Assembly: GCA_964344685.1 (NCBI GenBank)
Contig: CAYFOK010000006.1
Coordinates: 1 to 64,000, forward strand
DNA: 64,000 nt
Origin: Scalindua sp964344685
Lineage (GTDB): Bacteria; Planctomycetota; Brocadiia; Brocadiales; Scalinduaceae
Direction of reading: 5' to 3'
The notes under the pieces were generated by a model. That model did not search any database. It had not been told where the DNA came from and was given only the letters and a program-made list of their open reading frames with translations. Position numbers and translations under genes: made by a program. Position 1 is the stretch's first letter. Each line of letters begins with the position of its first letter. Of this stretch, positions 26,561 through 36,280 are shown in pieces.

Positions 26561-28018
26561 ATGGAAACTGAAATGAAGGTTAATAAAATCTCAGACTGTT
26601 TATGGGAAATCCCGAAAACAGAGAAGGAAGGTATGCTTGTCCCTGCGAGGATATACGCAAGCGACACGCTTCTTGAGAACATGGATAAAGGTGTTTTTGA
26701 GCAGATCACAAATGTAGCCTGTCTGCCCGGTATTCAGAAATACGCTCTCTGTATGCCTGACGGTCATTGGGGGTATGGGTTTCCTATTGGTGGCGTCGCC
26801 GCCTTCGATACCAAAGAGGGTATTATTTCGCCAGGTGGAATAGGTTTTGACATTAATTGTGGAATGCGATTGCTTACTACACATTTAAAAGCAGATGAGG
26901 TGAAACCACGGATTCGGGAACTCGTTAATGAGCTGTTCAGGAATGTTCCGGCTGGAGTGGGTGCCAAGGGACCTCTGAAGGCTTCAGTATCACAGCTTAA
27001 AGAAATTATGAAAAAAGGTGCTGACTGGTGTATAGAAAATGGTTACGGCCTGCCTCAAGACCGGGAAAAGATAGAGGAATACGGACATATACCCGGTGCA
27101 GATCCATCAAAGGTAAGCGAAAAAGCTATATCGAGAGGGATAAACCAGCTAGGCACTCTTGGCTCCGGAAATCATTATCTGGAGATCCAGATGGTGACAA
27201 TAGATAATATTTTTGACGAAAAGGTGGCAAATGTCTTTGGGATCAGAGAACAAAATCAGATAGTGATCATGGTACATTGCGGATCGCGAGGTTTTGGCCA
27301 TCAAGTTGCAACAGATTACCTTCGTGTATTCGATAAGGCAATGAAAAAGTATGGTATGAAGGTAAGGGATAGAGAACTTGCCTGTGCGCCATTTAAATCA
27401 CCGGAAGGTTCAGACTATTACAAGGCAATGCTCTGTGCCGCAAATAGTGCCTTTGCAAACAGGCAGATAATTACCCACAGGATCAGAGAAAGCTTCGCAA
27501 AGGTTTTTGATACCAATGCTGAAAATCTTGGAATAGATATAGTGTATGATGTAGCCCACAATATCGCAAGAGTAGAGAGATATAAAATAAACGATAAAGA
27601 GAAAGAAGTATTAGTCCACAGAAAAGGTTCAACAAGATCATTCGGGCCTGGCAGGAAGGAGCTTCCTGCAATCTACAGAAACGTTGGACAGCCTGTTATT
27701 GTTGGCGGTTCAATGCAAACCGGTTCTTATCTTCTGGCAGGTACTCACAAAGCGATGGAGGATACATTTGGATCAACAATGCATGGTGCAGGAAGGACTA
27801 TGTCAAGACACGCCGCTAAAAAGAGGGTAAGAGGGGAGCAACTCCTGAAGACTATGACCAAAGATGGCATTCATGTTAAGACCGCATCAATGTCTGGTCT
27901 GGCAGAAGAAGCCGGTATTGCCTATAAGGACATATCAGAGGTAGTGGAAACCATGGACGAAGTGGGTATAACTAAAAAAATCGTAAAACTGAAACCCATA
28001 GGAAATATAAAGGGATAG
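26561..28018 (+). CDS. rtcB: RNA-splicing ligase RtcB (tRNA-type 2',3'-cyclic phosphate ligase)
   Basis: A 485-residue ligase joining 2',3'-cyclic phosphate (or 3'-phosphate) and 5'-OH RNA ends with GTP and Mn2+. The metal sites are visible: MPDGHWGYGFPIG, GGIGFDINCGMR (metal Cys), GSGNHYLE and MVHCGSRGFGH. DVAHNIARVE and STMHGAGRTMSR follow, the latter with the guanylylated His. Length is normal. Archease is encoded immediately upstream and an S1-domain protein downstream, suggesting an RNA-repair group. Confidence 0.96.
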   Translation: METEMKVNKISDCLWEIPKTEKEGMLVPARIYASDTLLENMDKGVFEQITNVACLPGIQKYALCMPDGHWGYGFPIGGVAAFDTKEGIISPGGIGFDINCGMRLLTTHLKADEVKPRIRELVNELFRNVPAGVGAKGPLKASVSQLKEIMKKGADWCIENGYGLPQDREKIEEYGHIPGADPSKVSEKAISRGINQLGTLGSGNHYLEIQMVTIDNIFDEKVANVFGIREQNQIVIMVHCGSRGFGHQVATDYLRVFDKAMKKYGMKVRDRELACAPFKSPEGSDYYKAMLCAANSAFANRQIITHRIRESFAKVFDTNAENLGIDIVYDVAHNIARVERYKINDKEKEVLVHRKGSTRSFGPGRKELPAIYRNVGQPVIVGGSMQTGSYLLAGTHKAMEDTFGSTMHGAGRTMSRHAAKKRVRGEQLLKTMTKDGIHVKTASMSGLAEEAGIAYKDISEVVETMDEVGITKKIVKLKPIGNIKG

Positions 28019-28040
28019 CGTTAAGAAGCAGGATTTATCC

Positions 28041-28880
28041 ATGGCAAAAATTGGTACACTAAACAATTTAAGAGTAGTAAAAGAGGTTGATTTCGGAGTC
28101 TATCTTGACGGAGGAGAGCATGAAGAAATCCTGCTGCCACGAAGGTATGTTCCTGAAGGCTGCAAAATTGATGATAACATCAGAGTTTTCATCTACCTGG
28201 ATTCTGAAGACCGTTTTATTGCCACTACCGAAAAACCCTATGCCATGGTCAGCAACTTTGCCTTGCTGAAAGTTGTTGCAGTCGAACCTGCAGGAGCATT
28301 CCTCAGCTGGGGTTTACAAAAAGATCTGCTGGTGCCTTACAGTGAACAATCCACAACCATGGAAAAAGGCAAATCGTATATAGTCAGAATCTATGTAGAT
28401 AAAAAAACTAATCGTATTGCAGCCACTACAAGGTTGGACAGGTACCTTGACAACGGCCCGGGCAACTTTTATGCAGGTCAGGAAGTAAAGCTACTGATAT
28501 GCAATAAGACCGATATAGGCTACAAAGCAATTATAAATAGTACGCATTGGGGAGTACTCTACTCTAACGAAGTGTTCCAGCCTTTAAAGAGCGGGCAGAA
28601 AATAACCGGTTACATCAAAAAAGTGAGGGACGATAATAAAATCGACCTCAGCCTGCACAAACCCGGCTACAAAAGAGTTGATGACATAACAGATACAATT
28701 CTTAGCGTCTTGAAAGAGCAAGGCGGATTCATTTCAGTAACAGATAAAAGCTCCCCGGAAACTATTCATAAACGGTTTGGTGTAAGTAAGAAAACATACA
28801 AAAAAGCGATAGGCGCCATCTACAGGAAAAGGCTTATTGATATTGAGGATGATGGTATTAGATTAAATAGTTCATTCTGA
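28041..28880 (+). CDS. CvfB-like S1-domain RNA-binding protein
   Basis: A 279-residue protein with three S1-like OB folds: GTLNNLRVVKEVDFGVYLDGGEHEEILLP in the first, GAFLSWGLQKDLLVPYSEQ in the second, and a third at about 145-215, followed by a C-terminal winged-helix-like segment (HKRFGVSKKTYKKAIGAIYRKRLIDIEDDG). This is the CvfB/YitL architecture, an RNA-binding regulator in Gram-positive bacteria. It lies 22 bp after rtcB, likely in the same transcript. Confidence 0.88.
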   Translation: MAKIGTLNNLRVVKEVDFGVYLDGGEHEEILLPRRYVPEGCKIDDNIRVFIYLDSEDRFIATTEKPYAMVSNFALLKVVAVEPAGAFLSWGLQKDLLVPYSEQSTTMEKGKSYIVRIYVDKKTNRIAATTRLDRYLDNGPGNFYAGQEVKLLICNKTDIGYKAIINSTHWGVLYSNEVFQPLKSGQKITGYIKKVRDDNKIDLSLHKPGYKRVDDITDTILSVLKEQGGFISVTDKSSPETIHKRFGVSKKTYKKAIGAIYRKRLIDIEDDGIRLNSSF

Positions 28881-28888
28881 TTATCTGC

Positions 28889-29767
28889 ATGCCAATATCA
28901 GCAAAAAGAGAATATAGCGAGTCACACATGTTTAAAGAGCTGGAAGAAATAAATTCTCGTCCTGCACCTTTTCAGTTTTATACGGCTGCTGAGCTATGGA
29001 CTGATAATCACACATCAAGAAAGATACTTGAATCTGACCTGAACGAAGATATCGAAGTTTCAATCCAAAATAGAGAGTTCATTAATCACTCGGTGGATTG
29101 GATGGTCAAGCATTTCGGGATAGAAAGAAACAGACTGGTTGCAGATTTTGGATGTGGTATGGGAACGTATGCAGCACGGCTTACAGAAAAAGGGGCCGAT
29201 GTTACCGGAATAGATTTTTCTGAAACGTTTATCCGGCATGCCAGGGAAGTGGCAAAGCAGAAAGGACTGGATATTAACTATGTCCAGCGAAACTATCTTG
29301 AGTTTGAAACTGAAGAACGGTTTGACCTGATAACACTGCTGTTGTGTGATTTCTGCGCATTGAGCCCGTCACAGAGGAGAACAATACTGGAAAAGTTTTA
29401 TAAATTTCTTAAACCCGGTGGTTCCATTTTGATTGATGTATATTCGCTGAACGCATTCAACCAGCGAGAAGAGACGGAGACATATGAACACAGCCGACTC
29501 GATGGTTTCTGGTCACCTGAAAATTATTACTGTTTTCAAAATACGTTCAAATATGACGAAGCAAAAGTAGTACTGGACAAGTATACGATTATCGAAGAGA
29601 AACGAACACGTAATATATATAACTGGTTACAATATTACAGCGAGGACTCTCTCAGGATAGAATTCGAAAAGATTGGTTTTGAAGTTGAAGGATTATATTC
29701 TGATCTTACCGGCACAGCTATAAGTCCGGAATCTCTGGAAATAGTAATTGTTGCAAAGAAGTTTTAA
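28889..29767 (+). CDS. SAM-dependent class I methyltransferase
   Basis: A 292-residue protein with motif I VADFGCGMGTYAARL, acidic motif DVTGIDFSE, a post-motif DLITLLLCDFCALSP and LKPGGSILIDVYS. The N-terminal about 80 residues are an extra helical cap, which usually fixes the substrate; that substrate is not evident. It follows the S1-domain gene by eight bases and overlaps nothing if the next gene starts at 29790. Confidence 0.87.
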   Translation: MPISAKREYSESHMFKELEEINSRPAPFQFYTAAELWTDNHTSRKILESDLNEDIEVSIQNREFINHSVDWMVKHFGIERNRLVADFGCGMGTYAARLTEKGADVTGIDFSETFIRHAREVAKQKGLDINYVQRNYLEFETEERFDLITLLLCDFCALSPSQRRTILEKFYKFLKPGGSILIDVYSLNAFNQREETETYEHSRLDGFWSPENYYCFQNTFKYDEAKVVLDKYTIIEEKRTRNIYNWLQYYSEDSLRIEFEKIGFEVEGLYSDLTGTAISPESLEIVIVAKKF

Positions 29768-29789
29768 TGGTAGCAAGAGGAGAGCTGTT

Positions 29790-30446
29790 TTGACGGGACA
29801 ACTGATTAATTTACAAGATTACACATTAACGCAATTGGTGTTTTTCTTTATATGTTTATCGTTCTGGTTATACACCTATATTTTTGTTGTTAAAGACACA
29901 ATAAAATATAAATTTGTCCAGATACCGCTTTTTGCAATATTTTTAAATTTTGGATGGGAGATTACAACAACCTTCTGGGCTCATCCGGACATGGGAGATA
30001 TTGTGCATATCGGTTATTTCGGCTGGGCAGTTGTTGACGCTGTTATCGTGATATTATCTTTTATTTACGGAAAATCACAGTTAAACCACAAAATAATAAA
30101 AGATAATTTTTACCTGATAATGACGCTTGGTTTCATAGGTGGGTTTATTTCCATGTTCTTTTTTATAAGGCAGTATGATCTGCCCGGAGCACCTTTAACG
30201 GGCTTTATTTTAAATATTGAGATGTCTATCTTATTTGTAATGATGGCATTAAATCATGATATTCAACTCTTATCTAAACACGTTGCCTGGGGAAAATTTC
30301 TCGGTACTTCTGGAGCAAGTGTAACATTTTTCCTCAAATACCCGGAAAATAACTTTCTTATAACATTATATATATTGATATTCATTTTTGATGTTTTCTA
30401 TATATTTCTCCTCTACAACCCCAAAGTTGTAAAAAGCAAATCATAA
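29790..30446 (+). CDS. Seven-helix membrane protein, possibly PaxB/Pyr4-like terpene-cyclase superfamily
   Basis: A 218-residue integral membrane protein with about seven hydrophobic segments. Helix 2 carries ALFLNFGWE-like residues (FLNFGWEITTTF, E57) and the next loop-helix has HIGYFGWAVVDAVIV (D83). In the fungal and bacterial PaxB/Pyr4 transmembrane terpene cyclases a conserved LN.xWE and a W..xD occur at comparable places. I recognise this by pattern only. The TTG at 29790 with AAGAGGAG upstream is preferred; an upstream TTG at 29748 would overlap the methyltransferase. It could be an unrelated small membrane protein. Confidence 0.65.
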   Translation: MTGQLINLQDYTLTQLVFFFICLSFWLYTYIFVVKDTIKYKFVQIPLFAIFLNFGWEITTTFWAHPDMGDIVHIGYFGWAVVDAVIVILSFIYGKSQLNHKIIKDNFYLIMTLGFIGGFISMFFFIRQYDLPGAPLTGFILNIEMSILFVMMALNHDIQLLSKHVAWGKFLGTSGASVTFFLKYPENNFLITLYILIFIFDVFYIFLLYNPKVVKSKS

Positions 30447-30563
30447 AGGAAAGAGAAAAAATATTGTTAGTCTCATAAAAGGAATAGCTCGCCGTAACAG
30501 TTTCCACCAGAATGAACATCGCACTGAGATTCACCTTTCTCCTTCTAAACACCAAAATCTACA

Positions 30564-30592
30564 TTGACAACATTTCGTTAAAGAATTAGTAT
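30564..30592 (+). promoter_or_regulatory. Sigma-70-type promoter upstream of moeA
   Basis: TTGACA at 30564-30569, a 17-base spacer and TAGTAT at 30587-30592 form a near-consensus promoter. It lies in the 303-bp gap (30447-30749) before moeA, so the leader would be about 150 bases. The leader holds a 7-bp hairpin (ATCCAGC at 30623-30629 with GCTGGAT at 30643-30649), possibly an attenuator. Nothing else was seen in the gap. Confidence 0.6.
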
Positions 30593-30749
30593 TATTATGA
30601 TTACATTTCCTATTAGAAAAACATCCAGCATATAATTCAAACGCTGGATATATTTGAAAGCTATTGATTATAGAAACTATATATCACTAAACCCGTACAG
30701 GTAACCCACGAATTGCCCATACGGATCCATAAAATAAAAAGGAGAAAAT

Positions 30750-31955
30750 ATGATAAGTGTTGATGAAGCATTAAAGATCGTTCTGAGGAAGGGTAAAAGA
30801 CTGCCACCAATAAAAGTAAAACTGGAAAACTCGGCAGGACTTTGCCTGGCTGAAAGCATAAAATCAGATTTAAATATGCCTCCTTTCAACAGATCTGCAA
30901 TGGATGGATATGCAGTAATAGCGAAAGACATAAAACCACCGGTAGAGCTTAAAGTCATAGAAAGTATACGTGCTGGATATAACCCGAAGAAGAAGATTGG
31001 CAGAGGACAGGCATCTAAAATAATGACTGGCGCAGTAGTACCGGCTGGCGCAGACGCAGTTGTAAAGGTTGAGGAAACAAAACCTTTAGACAATGACAAG
31101 AAAGTGCGCATCCTTAAGAAAATAGGAAAAGGTGTAAATATTGCCAGAAAGGGAGAAGACGTCCGTGTCGGCAATATCGTCCTTTCAAAGGGAACAAGAG
31201 TAAGGGCCCAGGAAACCGGCATCCTTGCTGCAGTTGGCAAAAGCAGTATCAAAGTACATGCAACACCGAGTGTAGGCATAATCTCAACAGGTGATGAACT
31301 GGTAGATATTACCCGTAAACCAAAACCATGGCAGATACGCAATAGTAACAGCTACTCACTGGCTGCTCAAGCCAGACAGATTGTCACGGACGTCGAGATC
31401 CTCGGTAAGGTTAATGATAAAAGAAGTGAAATACGGAAATTAATCCAAAAGGGTTTAAAGAAAAATATATTGATACTGTCCGGTGGAGTATCAATGGGAG
31501 AATACGATCTTGTCGGGGAAGTATTACTGGACCTTGGCGTTAAGATATTTTTTGAAAAAGTATCCTTAAGGCCGGGTAAGCCTACAGTTTTTGGCATGAA
31601 GGGTGATAAATTAATATTCGCACTTCCAGGAAATCCTGTGTCAACGTTTGTTACTTTTGAATTGTTTGTAAAACCATGCATCAAAAAAATGATGGGTTAT
31701 GCATCTTATGAACATCCGATCATCCATGCTGAGTTGGAAAAAGCGATTAAGATCAAAAAAAAGCGTCGAGAATACCGACCGGCTTTATTAAGGCAGGAAG
31801 GCTCAGGCTGGAAGGTTTCACTCATAGAATGGCACGGTTCCGGAGATCTGTTTTCTTTGACCAAGGCCAACGGCCTGCTGATTATCAGTGAGTCAGTCGA
31901 GAAACTGAACACAGGAGATATGGTAGAGGTAATGCTGACTGATGGTTTGCTTTAA
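30750..31955 (+). CDS. moeA: Molybdopterin molybdenumtransferase MoeA
   Basis: A 401-residue enzyme that inserts molybdate into adenylylated molybdopterin. It begins with FNRSAMDGYAV, then ASKIMTGAVVPAGADAVVKVEET, GIISTGDELVD, ILSGGVSMGEYDLV, KVSLRPGKPTVFG and LPGNPVSTFVTFE, covering all four MoeA domains; length is normal. Molybdenum cofactor is needed for nitrite/nitrate oxidoreductase and formate dehydrogenase in anammox bacteria. AAAGGAG precedes the ATG. Confidence 0.95.
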   Translation: MISVDEALKIVLRKGKRLPPIKVKLENSAGLCLAESIKSDLNMPPFNRSAMDGYAVIAKDIKPPVELKVIESIRAGYNPKKKIGRGQASKIMTGAVVPAGADAVVKVEETKPLDNDKKVRILKKIGKGVNIARKGEDVRVGNIVLSKGTRVRAQETGILAAVGKSSIKVHATPSVGIISTGDELVDITRKPKPWQIRNSNSYSLAAQARQIVTDVEILGKVNDKRSEIRKLIQKGLKKNILILSGGVSMGEYDLVGEVLLDLGVKIFFEKVSLRPGKPTVFGMKGDKLIFALPGNPVSTFVTFELFVKPCIKKMMGYASYEHPIIHAELEKAIKIKKKRREYRPALLRQEGSGWKVSLIEWHGSGDLFSLTKANGLLIISESVEKLNTGDMVEVMLTDGLL

Positions 31956-32140
31956 ACAAGACTTTTTTTCTAATTAATCAAGGGAGTGTAAACTGGATTA
32001 CCTGCCTGTCCGGCATCTTTATTACTGGCGAAAGCGGGAAAATGGTCTTCCCACCCGAACAACATGGTAGGGCAGGTCTTTCAATAGGATTCCAGAAATT
32101 TAACTGCATTAGCTACAGGCAATTTACCAGGAAACACATA

Positions 32141-33748
32141 TTGTACAAAAAACCTTTTTACATAAATCTTTTTCTATCCTTCCTATCAATTCTCCTACTT
32201 TCGTTCTCATTTCCATCACCATGTATAAGCTATCTGGCCTGGATTGCCTTGGTACCATGGTTTATTATAATTTCAAATGGATACAGGATCGGTTTGTTTT
32301 CGTATTTAACCGGCTTCCTTTTTTTTGTTTTCAACTTAACATGGCTCTGGTCTGTTACCGGTTTTGGGTGGATATTGTTAGCTCTTTTTTTAGCCCTTTA
32401 CTTCTATACCTTTGGCCTTGTAACATATTTTTTACGCAAGAGGCTGCGACTGCCGTTCCTCTTTATCGCTCCGTTTGTATGGGTAACATTTGAATATTTA
32501 AGATCATTTCCCTATTTTGGTTTCCCATGGTTTTTTGCTGGACATAGTCAATACCTACATCTACCTTTAATACAGATTGTCGACATCACTGGCGTGTATG
32601 GCATATCATTCCTGATCGTTGCAATTAATGCGGCAATTGCAGATTTGATAGAACAATTCATGCCTAAATATGTTATCAGACCAGAAATGTATCCTGCAGT
32701 TTTTTCTGATAAAACTGGAAGTGTATTCTGGATTACAATAACTATACCTTGTCTCTTGATATCTGCGGTCCTGGTGTATGGTTATTTTGATCTAAAAGAT
32801 AATCGTGCATTGTCGGAAGGCCCCGACATTTGTGTTGTTCAAGGAAATGTCCCGCAAGGCGTCAAGATCAAGGCGGATAAAGAACAGAAGAAAAAGATAT
32901 TGTTGAAATACACAGACCTGTCACTTAAAGCTGCCGGGAAGAAAACTGACATAATTGTCTGGCCGGAGACTATGGTTCCAGGCATTCTTAATATTGATCC
33001 TGAGCTCCTTAACAGAGAGATTGACAGATTGTCTAAAGAATCTATCCAAACAATAACAGACGCTACATTTGCTAACCTGATATTAGGAGGCACTGCTATT
33101 GATATACGGGATGGTAATGCCCTGTATTTTAATACGGCTTTCTATTTCGACAGACATGGAGAGTATGTAAATCGTTATGACAAAATATACCTTGTGCCTT
33201 TTGGAGAATTTATCCCTTTTGAAGGGTGGCTTTCATTCTTTTCTTATTTGGTACCATATAGTGTAAGTTTAAGTGGAGGCGAAGAGAGAACAATATTTGA
33301 GCTTGATACCAGGAGAGACGACAGGCATTGTAAATTTGGAGTAATAATATGTTATGAAGATACGGTGGCACCTTTAGTAAGGAAGTTTAGAAAAGATGGC
33401 GCCGACTTTATGATAAATATTACAAATGATGCCTGGTTTCACGACAGCTCTGAACTTGACCAACATCTGTCTGTAATGGTATTCAGGGCTATCGAAAACC
33501 GGATCAGTATTACACGAGCTGCCAATAGTGGCATTTCTTCATTTATTGCACCAAACGGTGAAATATATGACTATTTAAAAAATGAAGGAGAGTACAAAGA
33601 GATAGAAGGTATATTGTGTAACAAGATCAGATTTGAAAGTTCCACAAACTCATGGTACACAAACCACGGTGACATATTTGCGATTTCATGTCTATCAGCA
33701 ACTGCAGTACTCCTTTTTATAGCACTGACAAGGAGAGTTTTCGCTTGA
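32141..33748 (+). CDS. lnt: Apolipoprotein N-acyltransferase Lnt
   Basis: An inner-membrane enzyme that adds the third acyl chain to lipoproteins. Several N-terminal transmembrane helices are followed by a periplasmic nitrilase domain with the triad Glu (IIVWPETMVPG), Lys (NRYDKIYLVPFGEFIPFEG) and Cys (GVIICYEDT), then NITNDAWF. A longer reading starts at 32042 but its first 33 residues are not lipid-facing. The TTG at 32141, preceded by AGGAAA and followed by a typical Lnt first helix, is preferred. The stop overlaps the -35 element of the mreB promoter. Confidence 0.92.
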   Translation: MYKKPFYINLFLSFLSILLLSFSFPSPCISYLAWIALVPWFIIISNGYRIGLFSYLTGFLFFVFNLTWLWSVTGFGWILLALFLALYFYTFGLVTYFLRKRLRLPFLFIAPFVWVTFEYLRSFPYFGFPWFFAGHSQYLHLPLIQIVDITGVYGISFLIVAINAAIADLIEQFMPKYVIRPEMYPAVFSDKTGSVFWITITIPCLLISAVLVYGYFDLKDNRALSEGPDICVVQGNVPQGVKIKADKEQKKKILLKYTDLSLKAAGKKTDIIVWPETMVPGILNIDPELLNREIDRLSKESIQTITDATFANLILGGTAIDIRDGNALYFNTAFYFDRHGEYVNRYDKIYLVPFGEFIPFEGWLSFFSYLVPYSVSLSGGEERTIFELDTRRDDRHCKFGVIICYEDTVAPLVRKFRKDGADFMINITNDAWFHDSSELDQHLSVMVFRAIENRISITRAANSGISSFIAPNGEIYDYLKNEGEYKEIEGILCNKIRFESSTNSWYTNHGDIFAISCLSATAVLLFIALTRRVFA

Positions 33749-33772
33749 CATTTAGATAGGTGACCGTATAAT
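33745..33772 (+). promoter_or_regulatory. Consensus sigma-70 promoter of the mre operon
   Basis: TTGACA (33745-33750), a 16-base spacer and TATAAT (33767-33772) lie across the lnt stop codon and 65 bases upstream of mreB. The -10 sits inside a small dyad (GACCG before, CGGTC after), which could be an operator. Confidence 0.72.
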
Positions 33773-33836
33773 CGCGGTCGTAAGCCTATGTAAAATTTTA
33801 GCTTATATCTCTACTCCAAAAAAAAATAACAAAAAC

Positions 33837-34892
33837 ATGCATCCTTTAGATTATATGTTAGGGTTGGCTTCCACAGATATGGGTATCGATCTGGGAACAG
33901 CAAATACTCTGGTATGTATTCCCGGTCAGGGAGTTGTATTGTTTGAGCCATCTGTGGTTGCGGTAAAACCCGGAACAAACAAGGTTTTATTAAACGGTAA
34001 TGCTGTAGGTCAATCTGCCAAAGCTATGCTTGAGAAGGCTCCAAACAGTATTTCTGTGATCAGGCCAATGAAGAATGGTGTTATCGCCGATTTTGATATT
34101 ACAGAGGCAATGCTTAAGTATTTTATTTTAAAGGTGCATAAGAGGAAATGGGGAATACGGCCAAGGGTTGTTGTCGCAATTCCATCCGGTATCACAGCTG
34201 TGGAAAAACGTGCTGTCGTGAATTCAGCAGAAAGAGCAGGGGCTAGAGAGGTTTATTTAATATCTGAGCCAAAAGCAGCCGCTATTGGCGCAGGGCTTCC
34301 AGTTGGAGAACCGGTTGCCAGTATGATAGTAGACATTGGAGGTGGTACAACGGAAGTAGCCGTTATCTCATTAGGAGATATTTTTGCACATGAAAGCTTA
34401 AGGGTTGCCGGTGACGCGATGGATGATGCAATAGTTCAGTATGTGAGACGAACTTATAGCCTGGATATTGGTTACAGAACAGCGGAAAACATTAAGGTTG
34501 AAATTGGTTCAGCATACAAATTAGAGGAAGAACTTTCAGCAGAAGTGAGAGGTCGTGATGCCATTGCTGGATTACCAAGATCAGTCACTATTACATCGGA
34601 AGAGATAAGAGAAGCTCTCCAGCCCACAACAGACGCAATTTTGGATGCTATAAGGAAGACGCTGGAAAAATCATCACCGGAATTGTCATCTGATTTGTTA
34701 ACTACAGGTATGGTTATGGTTGGTGGTGGTGTAATGATCAGGGGTTTAGATAAATTAGCTGCAGAAGAAACCGGACTTCCGGTAGAGATGGCGAACGATC
34801 CAATTACAGCAGTTGCAAGAGGAACAGGCATACTTCTGGAAGATCTTGATTTATATAAGGATGTTTTATGGGATAGGGAACTTGAATCCTGA
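33837..34892 (+). CDS. mreB: Rod-shape-determining actin homologue MreB
   Basis: A 351-residue bacterial actin: phosphate-1 loop MGIDLGTANTLVC, FEPSVVAV, VVVAIPSGITAVEKRAV, SEPKAAAIGAGLPV, phosphate-2 loop IVDIGGGTTEVAVISLG, and the adenosine motif GMVMVGGGVMIRGLDKL. It forms membrane-bound filaments that guide the PBP2/RodA cell-wall synthase. It heads the mreBCD-mrdA-rodA operon. Confidence 0.97.
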   Translation: MHPLDYMLGLASTDMGIDLGTANTLVCIPGQGVVLFEPSVVAVKPGTNKVLLNGNAVGQSAKAMLEKAPNSISVIRPMKNGVIADFDITEAMLKYFILKVHKRKWGIRPRVVVAIPSGITAVEKRAVVNSAERAGAREVYLISEPKAAAIGAGLPVGEPVASMIVDIGGGTTEVAVISLGDIFAHESLRVAGDAMDDAIVQYVRRTYSLDIGYRTAENIKVEIGSAYKLEEELSAEVRGRDAIAGLPRSVTITSEEIREALQPTTDAILDAIRKTLEKSSPELSSDLLTTGMVMVGGGVMIRGLDKLAAEETGLPVEMANDPITAVARGTGILLEDLDLYKDVLWDRELES

Positions 34893-35721
34893 TTTTGGCA
34901 GACTCGTTAAAAATAGTATCATTTACATTCTCGTCACAATATCCATATCGCTTTTAACCATACCGGCAAGCATAACAAATAACATCAAGGTGACAATTGC
35001 GTCACCACTTGCACCAGTTCAGAAGATAATATCTCAAACATCTGATTTCTTTAAGCATCGGTTTAAAAAACTGACACTCGTAGCAAGCAATGCTCAAAAG
35101 AATGAAGAGATGGAGAAAGAAGTATTCCTCCTAAAAAACAAAATAGTCAAACAGCAAAATACTATCAATGTTTATAAACAGAAGCTGAAAATTGTATCGA
35201 AATTTAAAGAAAGCCATTATAGTGATGAAAAACCAATAGTTGCAGATATCATAGGCTATGATGTCTCAAACTTTAGAAAAAGTATTATTATTGATGTAGG
35301 ATCAAAAGATGGTGTTTCTGTTGATGATATTGTAGTTTATGGAAATGCGCTTGTAGGCCGTGTCTCAGCTATAGGACGTTCATCCGGAAGAGTAATTCTT
35401 GTTACTGATCCGGCGTCCAATGTTCCATCACAATTTCTGCAGTCAAGGACACAGGGAATGGTACAGGGGGCTGCCGATGGCACATGCATAATGAAATATG
35501 TGCCCAGACAGACAGAAATAAACGAGACCGATAAGGTTATATCATCTGGTATTGGAGGGGCATTCCCAAAATCTCTCTATATAGGTGATGTTATTAAAGT
35601 CAAACAGAAAAACGCAAAACTATTCAAAGACATCAAGATTAAACCAAGAATTGCTATTTCAAAAATTGAGCATGTATTGGTGATTAAGAAGCAAAGAGTA
35701 GACAACATCTCTGCACCTTAA
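34861..35721 (+). CDS. mreC: Rod shape-determining protein MreC
   Basis: A single-pass periplasmic protein: cytosolic tail, a transmembrane helix (NSIIYILVTISISLLTIPA), a coiled coil (EMEKEVFLLKNKIVKQQ), and a beta domain with VGSKDGVSVDDIVVYGNALVGRVS and DPASNVPSQFLQSRTQGMVQG typical of MreC. It links MreB to PBP2. The ATG at 34861 overlaps mreB by 32 bases; a TTG at 34882 with a better-spaced GGGA is possible, and a still longer start at 34813 is unlikely. Confidence 0.93.
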   Translation: MFYGIGNLNPDFGRLVKNSIIYILVTISISLLTIPASITNNIKVTIASPLAPVQKIISQTSDFFKHRFKKLTLVASNAQKNEEMEKEVFLLKNKIVKQQNTINVYKQKLKIVSKFKESHYSDEKPIVADIIGYDVSNFRKSIIIDVGSKDGVSVDDIVVYGNALVGRVSAIGRSSGRVILVTDPASNVPSQFLQSRTQGMVQGAADGTCIMKYVPRQTEINETDKVISSGIGGAFPKSLYIGDVIKVKQKNAKLFKDIKIKPRIAISKIEHVLVIKKQRVDNISAP

Positions 35722-35773
35722 GCAAATAATCAATAAATTGAGAAACAATTTTTAAAGTTACAAATTTATTACC

Positions 35774-36280
35774 ATGCCATGGATTACCATAATAAGTGCT
35801 ATTCTTTGTATATCATTAATCCAGACAACATTATTGCGGCACATAAATGTTCTGGGCATACAGCCTGATCTCTTTATAGCCTTTCTTGTTTTTCATTCAT
35901 TAAACTCTAAACTCGAACGATCATTGCATACAAACTGGGCAATAGGTCTTGCTAAAGACTGTTTTACAGAAGGTATATTTGGCTTAAATACCGTTTTATT
36001 TGTTATTGCGGGCTATATAATATCAATAATCAGAGATAATATTTATGGCAAACATCTGGCCACACAAATTTCAGTTACGTTTATAATTTCAATATTATAT
36101 AATTTTCTCTATCTTTTTATGTTTTCAATATCATTTGCCCCGGCAGGTCTATTATCTATGGCGTGGAAATGTCCACTTATCGCAGTTTATAATGCAGCTA
36201 TTGTTCCTCCGGTATTCTGGTTACTCAACAAATTTTATTCTTCATTCGGATTTCCCTCTTTAAGAAGAAAAATAAGATAA
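35774..36280 (+). CDS. mreD: Rod shape-determining protein MreD
   Basis: A 168-residue membrane protein with about five hydrophobic helices, no soluble domain, and the MreD-like LGIQPDLFIAFLVFHSL and AKDCFTEGIFGLNTVLFVIAGYI segments. It is recognised by its position between mreC and mrdA as much as by sequence, since MreD evolves fast. Its stop overlaps the mrdA start by one base. Confidence 0.9.
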   Translation: MPWITIISAILCISLIQTTLLRHINVLGIQPDLFIAFLVFHSLNSKLERSLHTNWAIGLAKDCFTEGIFGLNTVLFVIAGYIISIIRDNIYGKHLATQISVTFIISILYNFLYLFMFSISFAPAGLLSMAWKCPLIAVYNAAIVPPVFWLLNKFYSSFGFPSLRRKIR

